Positions 1 through 6,168 of a DNA stretch of 7,785 nt are shown one piece after another. The translations under genes were made by a program, and so were the position numbers. Origin of the DNA: an uncultured Chloroflexota bacterium (lineage in GTDB: Bacteria > Chloroflexota > Dehalococcoidia > Lucifugimonadales > CAJWER01); NCBI GenBank assembly GCA_913030785.1, contig CAJWER010000136.1, positions 1 through 7,785 on the forward strand. The letters are read 5' to 3'. Numbering within the stretch: the first letter of the stretch is position 1; each line of letters begins with the position of its first letter. The notes below the pieces were generated by a model that was not told the origin of the DNA, did no database searches, and was given only the letters and a program-made list of their open reading frames with translations.

Positions 1-221
1 TCGGGCTCGGTCTCCGTCTTGTCTGTCTCAGAGGCCATCTCGTCGGTGGATGGGGCTGAGGCATCGTCGGCGGGCTCCGGCGTATCCGACAGCAGTGATA
101 CGCCAGGTGCCGGGGTCGTCGTCGTCGTCTCCTCGGGTTGACCCGATCCCATCCCCGTCAGCCCACATGCTACTGTGGAGATGGACATTAGGATGAACAA
201 TAAGTAGAGCAGCTTCTTCAT
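1..221 (-). CDS. Putative lipoprotein, N-terminal part (runs off left edge)
   Basis: The first 73 codons are visible and the reading frame is open to the window edge. The start is ATG at 221-219, preceded by AGGA with a 9-base spacer (231-234). The protein begins MKKLLYLLFILMSISTVACG. That is a short basic N-terminus, a hydrophobic stretch over residues 4-18 and a lipobox-like TVA-C with Cys19, so it is probably exported and lipid-anchored after signal peptidase II cleavage. Downstream of the Cys lies a low-complexity linker rich in Thr, Pro, Glu, Asp and Ser, including a run of five Thr at residues 32-36. Such linkers usually tether a folded extracytoplasmic domain, which would lie outside the window. 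The gene follows prfB on the same strand after a 69-base gap and could be cotranscribed with it. The function cannot be read from what is present. Confidence 0.75.
   Translation of the reverse strand, partial: MKKLLYLLFILMSISTVACGLTGMGSGQPEETTTTTPAPGVSLLSDTPEPADDASAPSTDEMASETDKTETEP
115..129. repeat. Trinucleotide repeat (GTC)5 in the lipoprotein linker
   Basis: Five tandem GTC units on the plus strand (GAC on the coding strand) fall in the Thr-rich linker of the lipoprotein and contribute to its Thr5 run. Changes by whole units would alter linker length without breaking the frame. Confidence 0.7.
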
Positions 222-290
222 GGCCTGTTTTCCTACCTCGGATTTGGGTGCCTACGGGTCAGATGCGCAAGAGTCCTCGGAATTGCGGGG

Positions 291-1404
291 CTAATCCGGC
301 TCGGCATTATCGCCTACGCTGTGTTTTAGATATGCGCTGATGAATCCGTCTATTTCGCCGTCGAGGACCGCCTCTGCTCTCGATGTCTCGAAGCTGGTCC
401 GATGGTCCTTGACCATCTGGTACGGATGGAGGACGTAGCTGCGAATCTGGTTGCCCCATTCAGCCGAGATGTGGTCCCCCTTGATCTTGGCGACCTCTTG
501 GGATCTCAACTGTGTCTCGCGCTCGGTCAGACGGGCCAGGAGAATCTTCATCGCTATGGTCTTGTTTTGGTACTGAGACCTCTCGTTTTGACAACTCACC
601 TGAATACCGGTCGGGATATGAATTATCCGAACCGCCGTCGAGTTCTTTTGGACGCTCTGGCCACCTGCTCCTCCGGCCCTGAAGACATCTATTCTGAGGT
701 CGTTGGGGTCGATGGTGACATCCACCCCCTCCTCGACCTCGGGCAGCGCTTCTAACAGTGCGAAGGATGTGTGCCGGGCGTGGTCGGCGTCGAAGGGCGA
801 GAGCCGGACCAGCCTGTGGACCCCTCGCTCCGCCTTCAGATAGCCGTAGGCGAAATCACCCGATATGCCCACGACCGCGCTCTTCACCCCGCCTTCCTCC
901 CCATGGGAGATGTCCATCACGTCGCTTTTGTATCCCCGGTTCTCCGCCCAACGCAGGTACATCCGCATGAGCATCCCGACCCAGTCCTGAGACTCGACTC
1001 CGCCCGCCCCGGCGTGGATCGCGATAATCGCGCTCCTCCGGTCGAACTTGCCCGAAAGTACTAGCTTGAACTCAAGGTCGTCCAAGGTGTCCCGGACGAC
1101 GTCGACCTCTTCAGCCAGAGTCTCCAGCAAAGAGGCGTCTCCCTCGGCCGCCGAAAGCTCCAGTAGCTCCTCGGCGGAGCGCGCCTTTCGGTCCAGACTC
1201 TCCCAGGCATTGATCTCGGACTTCAACCCTGCGAGCTTTCGCATCGCACTCTGCGCCGCGACGGAGTCGTCCCAGAATCCTGGGGCAGCACTGTCGCGCT
1301 CTAGCTCCTCGACCTGCTTCGCCTTGGTAGCGAGGTCAAAGACGCACCATAAGGCCAGAAATTCTCTCGACTAACTTGGATGCGGTCCCTTTGAGCTCGT
1401 GCAT
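291..1404 (-). CDS. prfB: Peptide chain release factor 2, with programmed +1 frameshift
   Basis: RF2 recognises UGA and UAA in the ribosomal A site and triggers peptide release. Translation starts at ATG 1404, which directly follows an in-frame TAG, so no upstream extension is possible. After 22 codons the frame meets TGA (1338-1336) in CTT-TGA-C. Skipping T1338 continues at GAC 1337 for 348 codons, giving a 370-residue protein against 365 in E. coli. Visible motifs in reconstructed numbering are the N-terminal GFWDD, the RF2 stop-recognition tripeptide SPF at 202-204 and the catalytic GGQ at 247-249 inside GGAGGQSVQKNSTAVRI. Both motifs sit exactly three residues earlier than in E. coli RF2. 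SPF rather than PxT identifies RF2 and not RF1. Without the shift an ORF caller would start at internal Met54 (1244) and lose part of domain 1. The ribosome-binding site is weak (AGGT 4 bases or GAGG 12 bases upstream). Confidence 0.97.
1335..1341 (-). promoter_or_regulatory. Programmed +1 frameshift site CTTTGAC of prfB
   Basis: The minus strand reads CTT TGA C at codons 22-23. It is identical to the conserved RF2 slippery stop context, in which low RF2 lets the CUU-decoding tRNA slip +1 onto UUU and GAC is read next. The protein reads MVRL then DLATKAKQVEELE, matching the usual join. In E. coli a Shine-Dalgarno-like AGGGGG lies three bases upstream of CUU. Here the same position is ATGGTG (1350-1345), which keeps only a GGTG-type match, so the stimulator appears weak. 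Confidence 0.95.
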
Positions 1405-1424
1405 CTATACCTACGGCCTCGTGA

Positions 1425-1443
1425 GTATGGATGGATTCCATAC
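1425..1443 (-). promoter_or_regulatory. Leader hairpin upstream of prfB
   Basis: A perfect 7-bp inverted repeat, GTATGGA-N5-TCCATAC, ends 20 bases before the prfB start codon and lies within the predicted 5' leader. It could influence initiation or be incidental. There is no U-tract after it, so it is not an intrinsic terminator. Confidence 0.5.
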
Positions 1444-1496
1444 AGGATATGAAACGTCACAGCGCGCCAATGGGTTACCCACAGTCGCAGCGTCCG

Positions 1497-1525
1497 ATTA
1501 TAGCAGGCTAGGTCCGGGGTCCGAA
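1497..1525 (-). promoter_or_regulatory. Extended -10 promoter of prfB
   Basis: On the minus strand TGC precedes a perfect TATAAT (1502-1497), giving an extended -10. A poor -35 candidate, TTCGGA (1525-1520), lies 17 bases upstream. Transcription would begin near 1490 and give a leader of about 85 bases. This suggests prfB has its own promoter and does not depend on the upstream hydrolase gene. Confidence 0.7.
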
Positions 1526-1585
1526 TTACGAGACCCAGCGAGGCCATCTCTCGTCCCCCGTACCCTTCCTGGCTCCTACCAGACC

Positions 1586-3448
1586 CTAGCGTCCAGCCCC
1601 CGTACCCTGCAGTGGAAGCACGATGTGGGAGGCGCGGACTTGCCCATGATGGATGGTCTGGTGCGCTTTTTTGTATGTCCGGTCTCGGCCCAGAGGTCCG
1701 CCCGTGTTGGGGTTGACGTCGAATCGGGGCCAGTTGCTGCTGCTGATGTCCAAGCGGACACGATGCCCTTTCCTGAACACGTTCGATGTCGGGTAGAGCT
1801 GGAAGACTAGCTCGTAGGCTTCACCAGGCATCATCATTTCAGGGCTGTCCCAACCGTTGCGATACCTGGCCCTAATGATGGAATCCGTGATGTTCATGGC
1901 CAGCCCCTCGGGGTGATCCTCACCCGCGGGATAAACGTCAATCAGCTTCGCCGTGAAATCGGTGTCCACCGCGGATGACGATGCCCAGAGACGCATCGTG
2001 ACGTGCCCGGTCACCTCTAGGTCTCCGTCCAGGGGCGCCGTCTGGAACGTGAGCACATCCCCACGTACGTTGAGGGGCAACGTGTCCTGGGCGCCGAAGA
2101 GGTCTGGGCGACCCCGCTGGTCGAAGCCTCCGGCGGGGAGGAAGTCATCCGCCGCCGAAATGCCGCCGCCAATCGTGGGCACTGGGTCACTGGGGTCGTA
2201 CGTGAATTCGGTCGTCTCGTCGTCGCCTGAACCAGGGCTCAGCGCCGAGAGAGAGCCGTCGCCGTGGAGGTAGTACGGCGTAAGATCGGTCTCCGACAGG
2301 GGCCAATCGGGCTCGTTACGCCAGTAGCCCCCGTGGTTGAGGTGCCCCAGGTAGTCGCCCCCGACCTTTGGTGACCCTGGGATGCCGGGTTTGCCATCGT
2401 CCGTACCCATGGTGAAGATCCTCACGGGCGACCACTCTGCCACCTTGGTATTCAGACCTTTGAGGTGCTGATCGAACCACGCCAGTTTCAGATCCAGGTA
2501 GTTGATCGGTGACTGGGTCCCGAAGAACAGTTCTCCGGCAAACGGGACCTCGTACTTGCCGTGAGTCCATGGTCCCATAAGTAGATGTTGGGGCGACTTT
2601 TTGGTCTTGCTCAGGGAGATGTAGCTCTCGCAGGTGTTGCGGGCGTAGGAGTCGTACCAGCCTCCCAGGTACAGTGTCGGTACGTCGGCATGTTCTTCGT
2701 AGTACTTGGAAATCGCGTAGCCACGCTGCTTCCAGTAGTCGTCGTATTCGCCGTGGGTCTGGATGTCGATGGCCCACTTCTCGTACGACGGGATTCTGCT
2801 GAGCACGGTGGTTCCTTCGCGCAACGGGTAGTGCTCTATGTACTCTCCCATGCGCTGCTCGAACGCCTCCAGCAGGGCGGCCTTGAGGCCGGGGTCCGCC
2901 TCCGCCTCCTTGCTCGTGGTCGCCATGCGGAACGCATAGATCAGGAACCGCTGCTCCACAGCTCCGTTCTGTCGCATCGAGCTGTGGTAGTAGTTGGAAG
3001 CGCCGACCGCGACTATCATTGTCGAAAGGTGGGGTGGGTCCATAGTGGCCAGGGCAGCCTGGTCGCTGCCAGCGTAGGAGTCGCCCATGGTGCCAACCTT
3101 GCCGTCGCTCCAGGGCTGGGTCCCGAGCCACTCCACGGTGTCGTAGCCATCGGGAGCCTCCTTCGCGAAGGCGTACCACTCGCCCTCCGAGGCGAAACGG
3201 CCTCGCACGTCCTGCAGCGCACACACATATCCCCTGCGCGCAAGAAACTTTGCGTCGCGGACAGCGGTCTCCGCCACCTTGTTGTAGGGCGTGCGAACCA
3301 GCACGGTGGGAAATTCCCCGGCGGCTGCCTCGCCACCTGCGGCCGGGAGGTACAGGTCCGTCGCGAGCTGAACGCCGTCCCGCATCTGGACCATGGCGTC
3401 GGTCTGCCGGACTACATCGTACTGCTGGTGTGAGCCTTGGTAAGTCAA
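1586..3448 (-). CDS. CocE/NonD family hydrolase (peptidase S15-type acyl esterase/amidase)
   Basis: This is a predicted alpha/beta-hydrolase of the cocaine esterase, alpha-amino-acid ester hydrolase and X-Pro dipeptidyl-peptidase superfamily, 620 residues long. The start is TTG 3448, five bases after a clean GGAGG, giving an N-terminus that leads into YDVVRQTDAMVQMRDGVQLA, the usual family opening. A TTG at 3517 also opens the frame but lies inside the likely -35 box. In 620-residue numbering the triad candidates are Ser124 in GDSYAG, Asp266 in GGWYDSY and His296 in MGPWTHG. A C-terminal jelly-roll domain follows from about residue 440, with PLDGDLEVTGHVTMRLW and KGHRVRLDISSSNWPRFD. No signal peptide is visible, so it is probably cytoplasmic. 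It lies downstream of a penicillin-acylase-family gene on the same strand, across a 240-base spacer. The substrate cannot be inferred from sequence. Confidence 0.93.
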   Translation of the reverse strand: MTYQGSHQQYDVVRQTDAMVQMRDGVQLATDLYLPAAGGEAAAGEFPTVLVRTPYNKVAETAVRDAKFLARRGYVCALQDVRGRFASEGEWYAFAKEAPDGYDTVEWLGTQPWSDGKVGTMGDSYAGSDQAALATMDPPHLSTMIVAVGASNYYHSSMRQNGAVEQRFLIYAFRMATTSKEAEADPGLKAALLEAFEQRMGEYIEHYPLREGTTVLSRIPSYEKWAIDIQTHGEYDDYWKQRGYAISKYYEEHADVPTLYLGGWYDSYARNTCESYISLSKTKKSPQHLLMGPWTHGKYEVPFAGELFFGTQSPINYLDLKLAWFDQHLKGLNTKVAEWSPVRIFTMGTDDGKPGIPGSPKVGGDYLGHLNHGGYWRNEPDWPLSETDLTPYYLHGDGSLSALSPGSGDDETTEFTYDPSDPVPTIGGGISAADDFLPAGGFDQRGRPDLFGAQDTLPLNVRGDVLTFQTAPLDGDLEVTGHVTMRLWASSSAVDTDFTAKLIDVYPAGEDHPEGLAMNITDSIIRARYRNGWDSPEMMMPGEAYELVFQLYPTSNVFRKGHRVRLDISSSNWPRFDVNPNTGGPLGRDRTYKKAHQTIHHGQVRASHIVLPLQGTGAGR

Positions 3449-3453
3449 TGGAG

Positions 3454-3458
3454 CCTCC
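3454..3458 (-). promoter_or_regulatory. Ribosome-binding site that fixes the CocE-family TTG start
   Basis: GGAGG on the minus strand lies five bases before TTG 3448. It is the only strong Shine-Dalgarno match near any in-frame ATG, GTG or TTG at this end of the gene. It supports a non-ATG start over the longer TTG 3517 frame. Confidence 0.75.
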
Positions 3459-3487
3459 GGGAATTGGGGTCTAGGGGTTGGGGAGAG

Positions 3488-3517
3488 AGTATGTTGGTGT
3501 TGGTACTCTGATTTCAA
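3488..3517 (-). promoter_or_regulatory. Sigma70-like promoter for the CocE-family gene
   Basis: The minus strand shows TTGAAA (3517-3512, 5 of 6 matches to the -35 consensus), an 18-base spacer and CATACT (3493-3488, 4 of 6 to the -10 consensus). A start near 3481 would leave a leader of about 33 bases before TTG 3448. Confidence 0.55.
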
Positions 3518-3556
3518 TATGTCGTCGTGGCTTGATTGTGCTTCGCCGCAATCCCG

Positions 3557-3666
3557 ATGTCATGCTGAGGAGGCCCCTGACGAAGCATCTGGGGTTGGGC
3601 CTCTCACGCTAGGTCGCTAAGCGGAGCTCCCGTCCCCAGACCCTTCGCATCCGCTCAGGGTGACAT
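3557..3666. repeat. Inner imperfect palindrome, extragenic-repeat-like
   Basis: Three pairing blocks occur in order. ATGTCA (3557-3562) pairs with TGACAT (3661-3666), CTGAG (3565-3569) with CTCAG (3654-3658), and the 14-mer at 3581-3594 (CGAAG, two bases, TCTGGGG) with 3634-3647 at 12 of 14 positions. The left arm carries about six extra bases. The GTCATGCTGAGG and CGAAGCATCTGG wording resembles dispersed extragenic hairpin repeats I recognise from several bacterial genomes. I cannot verify other copies here. No U-tract follows on either strand. Confidence 0.65.
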
Positions 3667-3688
3667 GGTCTATTGTTTAGTGGGTCGC

Positions 3689-6025
3689 CTAACCCCCAGT
3701 CCCCAGTTCCTGTCTGCTTTCTGCCTCTGCCTCGATTTTGTGCCAGTCGTAGAGCATTGGAATTAGGTCACGTTGGCCCCACGCAGTCACCTGATCGGTG
3801 TAGTGGGGGCTGCCAGGGTGGCCGGACGAGCCCAGTGGAGTTATCCATCGGGATCGCGACCAGTCTTCGAGGTCGAAGACGTAGCGAGCCACGGATGTTC
3901 CGGTGACGTCGAAGGGCTGGGAGGCATCGTAGCCAGCCGAGTGCGGCGTGTCGCCATCACCCGACATCGGTACAACCGGCGGGTCCAGTAGCAGCGCTGA
4001 TTCCGGGAACGCAACCGATAGTGTGTGCTTGGGGCTCGTCGTGTGTACCTTGCCCCACTTCCAGGAATCCATATCCTCCCCGTACTCTCGTTGTAAAAAC
4101 GCAACGCCCTCGGTAAGCGCCGTCGTCAGAGCCGAGTTCCAGTCGGTATTCGGTGGCAGTACTGATGTGTCGCCGTATTGGGCGGCAGTCGTAAACCGGG
4201 CATGGAGCTGAGCGACATGCATCGGAGCGCCCCGACCGGCAGCCGACAGCGCGTCGTCGGCGAGACCTTTCAGGTTGTGTTTGAGCAAAGCGCGTTCGAG
4301 GCTGAGTCTGAAGGCACTGTATACGGTGGGGGCAATTTCATTCGCGGCCATGCTACCGTCCCAGCCCTTCAGCTTTTCCAACGCCAGTGCGGATGCCTTG
4401 TCTTTGGGCGTGATCGCGAGTAGCAGAGTGGTGTAGACCTGCGCAGGAATCGAGACGGCCTCCGTGTGAATCGCGGCCATGTCCCCCACAGTAGCCCCGT
4501 CCAGGGCTTCGAGGCGGGCCTTGATACGGCGGGCGCGGTAGTCCGGTGAGTAGTGCAGGGCGATGTAGTGTGGATAGTCGTCGCCAGCGATCCGGTTGTT
4601 GGCGGTGACGATGTAACCTGTGCTCGGATTTCGGGACCTCACCAACTCGTCGAACGGAACCGAGCCACTCCACTCGTAGTCGCCACTCCATCCCGGCACC
4701 GGAAGCCACGCGTTCAGCTCGGGCCTCACTGGCAGGCGCCCTCTGTTTAGATATTCGATGTCGCCCTGGGTGTCGGCGAACATGAAGTTATTGGACGGGT
4801 CTACCCAGCTCCTCATGGCCTCGTCCATGTCATCGACCGACCGCGCCCTGAGCATCCGAGGCAGGCACTCCGACCACCTGTTGGGCCCGTCCAGGGCTGT
4901 GTACTTCAGAGCGATGCCATAGCCTGAGGCTGGGTCGCCGGCGATGATTGGACCGTGGTGGGTCCAGGTTGTTTCGATCTCGACAGGAGAGCTGCCGCGG
5001 ACCGCGATAACCTCGTGTTTTTGACCCAACTCCAGTGACTCGCCCTGGAACTCGTAGGTCGACGGAGAGGCGACCTCGAATTTTTCTAGGTAGACGTCCT
5101 GGTAGTCGGCCTGGGCGTGCGTGACACACCAGGCCACATGTTCGTTGTGGCCGAAGTGAGGGAATCCGGGGCAGCCGGGAAACGACAGCCCGATGGCGTC
5201 GAACTCGGGACACGCGACGTGGTTCTGATAGTAGACGTTCGGTGTGTCCAGACCCCGGTGTGGGTCGCCCGCAAGGAGCGGCTTGCCCGAAGCGGTCCGA
5301 AAGCCCGAAAGCAGCCAGCTATTGCTTCCGCTCTCAACGTTCTTGAGCCAGCTGGCGTACTCTGCACCTGCGCTAAGCTGGACGAGGGCCGCCCAGTCGT
5401 CGCCACTGTACTCCGTGCCAGGCGGCGTGATCTGCAGATGGCCCTGCGGATACGCAGGCAGTATTTCCGCCGCCCCCTGGACGCCCAGTTCGTTGATCAG
5501 GCGGGCCCGCCAGAGCTTTCCTTCGTAGACCCCCATGAGGATATGCCTTGCCTTGAAGACTGCAAGGCAGTCCCAGGGCTGCCACGGTTCAGGGGCCGTC
5601 TCCACCATTCCGTACTCGACCGGAAGTGGGTCCGGCCCGTTAATGAAAGCATTTACCCCTGAGGCATAGGCGTCCAGCATCGACTTCGCGGCCAGGTTCA
5701 GGGCTTCGTAGTCTGCCTCGACCGATGCCCTTATGCGCATGCGTCGCATCAGGATGTCCTGTTCAACTCCAGACTCGCCCACGACCTCGGCCCAGCGGCC
5801 ATAGGCCAGCCTGCGATCGTGCTCCATGTGCCAGAGCCGGTCCTGGGACGCGGCGAACGCCTGGCCGAAAAAGGCATCGTGGTACGAGCGTGCCCGAACA
5901 TGGGGAATGCCCTGGGCATCGCGGAATATCTCAATGGGGTCGCCCGCGCCCTCGACGACGCGGGTAGTGGACATGTCCGGAAGCGCGGACTTCAGATCGG
6001 CCTCGGTCAGGGGTGTGGACGGCAT
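3689..6025 (-). CDS. Penicillin acylase family protein (peptidase S45, Ntn hydrolase)
   Basis: This 778-residue amidohydrolase precursor belongs to the penicillin G acylase, aculeacin acylase and acyl-homoserine-lactone acylase superfamily, which cleaves N-acyl amides. The start ATG 6025 has GGAG seven bases upstream. The alpha-chain region shows IEIFRDAQGIPHVRA (31-45) and AFFGQAFAASQDRLWHMEHDR (51-71). The nucleophile is Ser234 in SGSNSW, where the precursor should self-cleave between Gly233 and Ser234 to expose the beta-chain N-terminus. Beta-chain landmarks are LLAGDPH (250-256), FGHNEHVAW (291-299), oxyanion Asn476/477 in VTANNR, and GSSGHPGSPHYTDQ (732-745). Length and order fit an intact enzyme. 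Unlike periplasmic penicillin acylases it has no signal peptide, so cytoplasmic location is inferred. Substrate is unknown, and AHLs, acyl amino acids or beta-lactams are all possible. It is divergent from the beta-lactamase-like gene. Confidence 0.95.
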   Translation of the reverse strand: MPSTPLTEADLKSALPDMSTTRVVEGAGDPIEIFRDAQGIPHVRARSYHDAFFGQAFAASQDRLWHMEHDRRLAYGRWAEVVGESGVEQDILMRRMRIRASVEADYEALNLAAKSMLDAYASGVNAFINGPDPLPVEYGMVETAPEPWQPWDCLAVFKARHILMGVYEGKLWRARLINELGVQGAAEILPAYPQGHLQITPPGTEYSGDDWAALVQLSAGAEYASWLKNVESGSNSWLLSGFRTASGKPLLAGDPHRGLDTPNVYYQNHVACPEFDAIGLSFPGCPGFPHFGHNEHVAWCVTHAQADYQDVYLEKFEVASPSTYEFQGESLELGQKHEVIAVRGSSPVEIETTWTHHGPIIAGDPASGYGIALKYTALDGPNRWSECLPRMLRARSVDDMDEAMRSWVDPSNNFMFADTQGDIEYLNRGRLPVRPELNAWLPVPGWSGDYEWSGSVPFDELVRSRNPSTGYIVTANNRIAGDDYPHYIALHYSPDYRARRIKARLEALDGATVGDMAAIHTEAVSIPAQVYTTLLLAITPKDKASALALEKLKGWDGSMAANEIAPTVYSAFRLSLERALLKHNLKGLADDALSAAGRGAPMHVAQLHARFTTAAQYGDTSVLPPNTDWNSALTTALTEGVAFLQREYGEDMDSWKWGKVHTTSPKHTLSVAFPESALLLDPPVVPMSGDGDTPHSAGYDASQPFDVTGTSVARYVFDLEDWSRSRWITPLGSSGHPGSPHYTDQVTAWGQRDLIPMLYDWHKIEAEAESRQELGTGG

Positions 6026-6032
6026 AGGCTCT

Positions 6033-6036
6033 CTCC
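6033..6036 (-). promoter_or_regulatory. Ribosome-binding site of the acylase gene
   Basis: GGAG on the minus strand lies seven bases before ATG 6025. It supports that start, so the absence of a signal peptide is not caused by a misplaced start. Confidence 0.7.
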
Positions 6037-6052
6037 GTGCTTTTGTTTCACA

Positions 6053-6071
6053 GGCGTGATTATGTCACGCC
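6053..6071. promoter_or_regulatory. Operator-like dyad in the divergent promoter region
   Basis: GGCGTGA-N5-TCACGCC is a perfect 7-bp inverted repeat. The predicted -10 of the leftward acylase promoter (6064-6059) covers its central spacer plus one base of each arm's inner edge region, and the rightward -10 lies 13 bases downstream. A dimeric repressor bound here would block the acylase promoter directly and sit at the -35 position of the beta-lactamase-like gene. No regulator gene is in the window. Confidence 0.5.
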
Positions 6072-6088
6072 ATGTCCCGGTGCTACAA
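6059..6088 (-). promoter_or_regulatory. Leftward promoter of the acylase gene
   Basis: The minus strand shows TTGTAG (6088-6083), an 18-base spacer and CATAAT (6064-6059, 5 of 6 to the -10 consensus). Start near 6052 would give a leader of about 27 bases that includes the ribosome-binding site. The -35 hexamer overlaps the rightward -10. Confidence 0.5.
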
Positions 6089-6089
6089 T
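6081..6089 (+). promoter_or_regulatory. Rightward extended -10 of the beta-lactamase-like gene
   Basis: TGC followed by TACAAT (6084-6089, 5 of 6) forms an extended -10. No good -35 is present at the usual distance, which is common for extended -10 promoters. Start near 6096 would leave a leader of about 73 bases. Confidence 0.5.
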
Positions 6090-6156
6090 CGCCGCGACCC
6101 TCTTTTATCGGGGAGTGCGAAGAGGTCCGCCTCCCTTTGCGACCCAATTTCCCTTC

Positions 6157-6160
6157 GAGG
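6157..6160 (+). promoter_or_regulatory. Ribosome-binding site fixing the beta-lactamase-like start
   Basis: GAGG followed by T lies eight bases before ATG 6169. It supports the 286-residue product over a GTG at 6037, which lies upstream of the predicted promoter. Confidence 0.7.
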
Positions 6161-6168
6161 TTCGCGAC

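Larger units (their letters stand above)
3460..3710. repeat. Outer imperfect inverted repeat around the acylase/CocE spacer
   Basis: A G-rich 23-base block at 3460-3482 matches the reverse complement of 3688-3710 at 19 of 23 positions (pattern GGAAYTGGGG, one base, CTRGGGGTTRGG). The left copy lies in the leader of the CocE-family gene. The right copy overlaps the last codons and TAG stop of the acylase gene. With the inner palindrome it makes a nested structure of 251 bases resembling a small non-autonomous repeat. I see no target-site duplication next to the arms. Confidence 0.55.

Noticed and set aside
1336..1338. In-frame TGA in prfB as an inactivating stop or sequencing error
   Set aside because: The CTTTGAC context and position match the programmed RF2 frameshift, and the downstream frame is fully conserved.
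1376..1810. A 144-codon plus-strand frame across the prfB-CocE spacer
   Set aside because: It overlaps the N-terminus of prfB, the prfB promoter and the end of the CocE-family gene, and shows no domain or ribosome-binding support.
2316..3224. A 302-codon minus-strand frame inside the CocE-family gene
   Set aside because: It is an alternate frame of the same strand, Arg/Gly/Pro-rich with no family features.
2585..3433. A 282-codon plus-strand frame opposite the CocE-family gene
   Set aside because: It is antisense to a gene with full catalytic motifs, its translation shows no recognisable domain, and long antisense frames are expected in GC-rich DNA.
3460..3483. G-quadruplex in the G-rich arm
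   Set aside because: Only three runs of four G are present, and a fourth run is just GG, so a stable four-tract quadruplex is not supported.
3518..3688. Intrinsic terminator of the acylase gene formed by the palindrome
   Set aside because: Neither strand has a U-tract directly after the paired arms.
5117..5662. A 181-codon plus-strand frame opposite the acylase gene
   Set aside because: It is a shadow of a well-supported Ntn hydrolase and its translation has no recognisable motifs.
6037..6168. N-terminal extension of the beta-lactamase-like protein from GTG 6037
   Set aside because: It starts upstream of the predicted -10, adds 44 residues with no signal peptide or homology, and ATG 6169 has a good ribosome-binding site.
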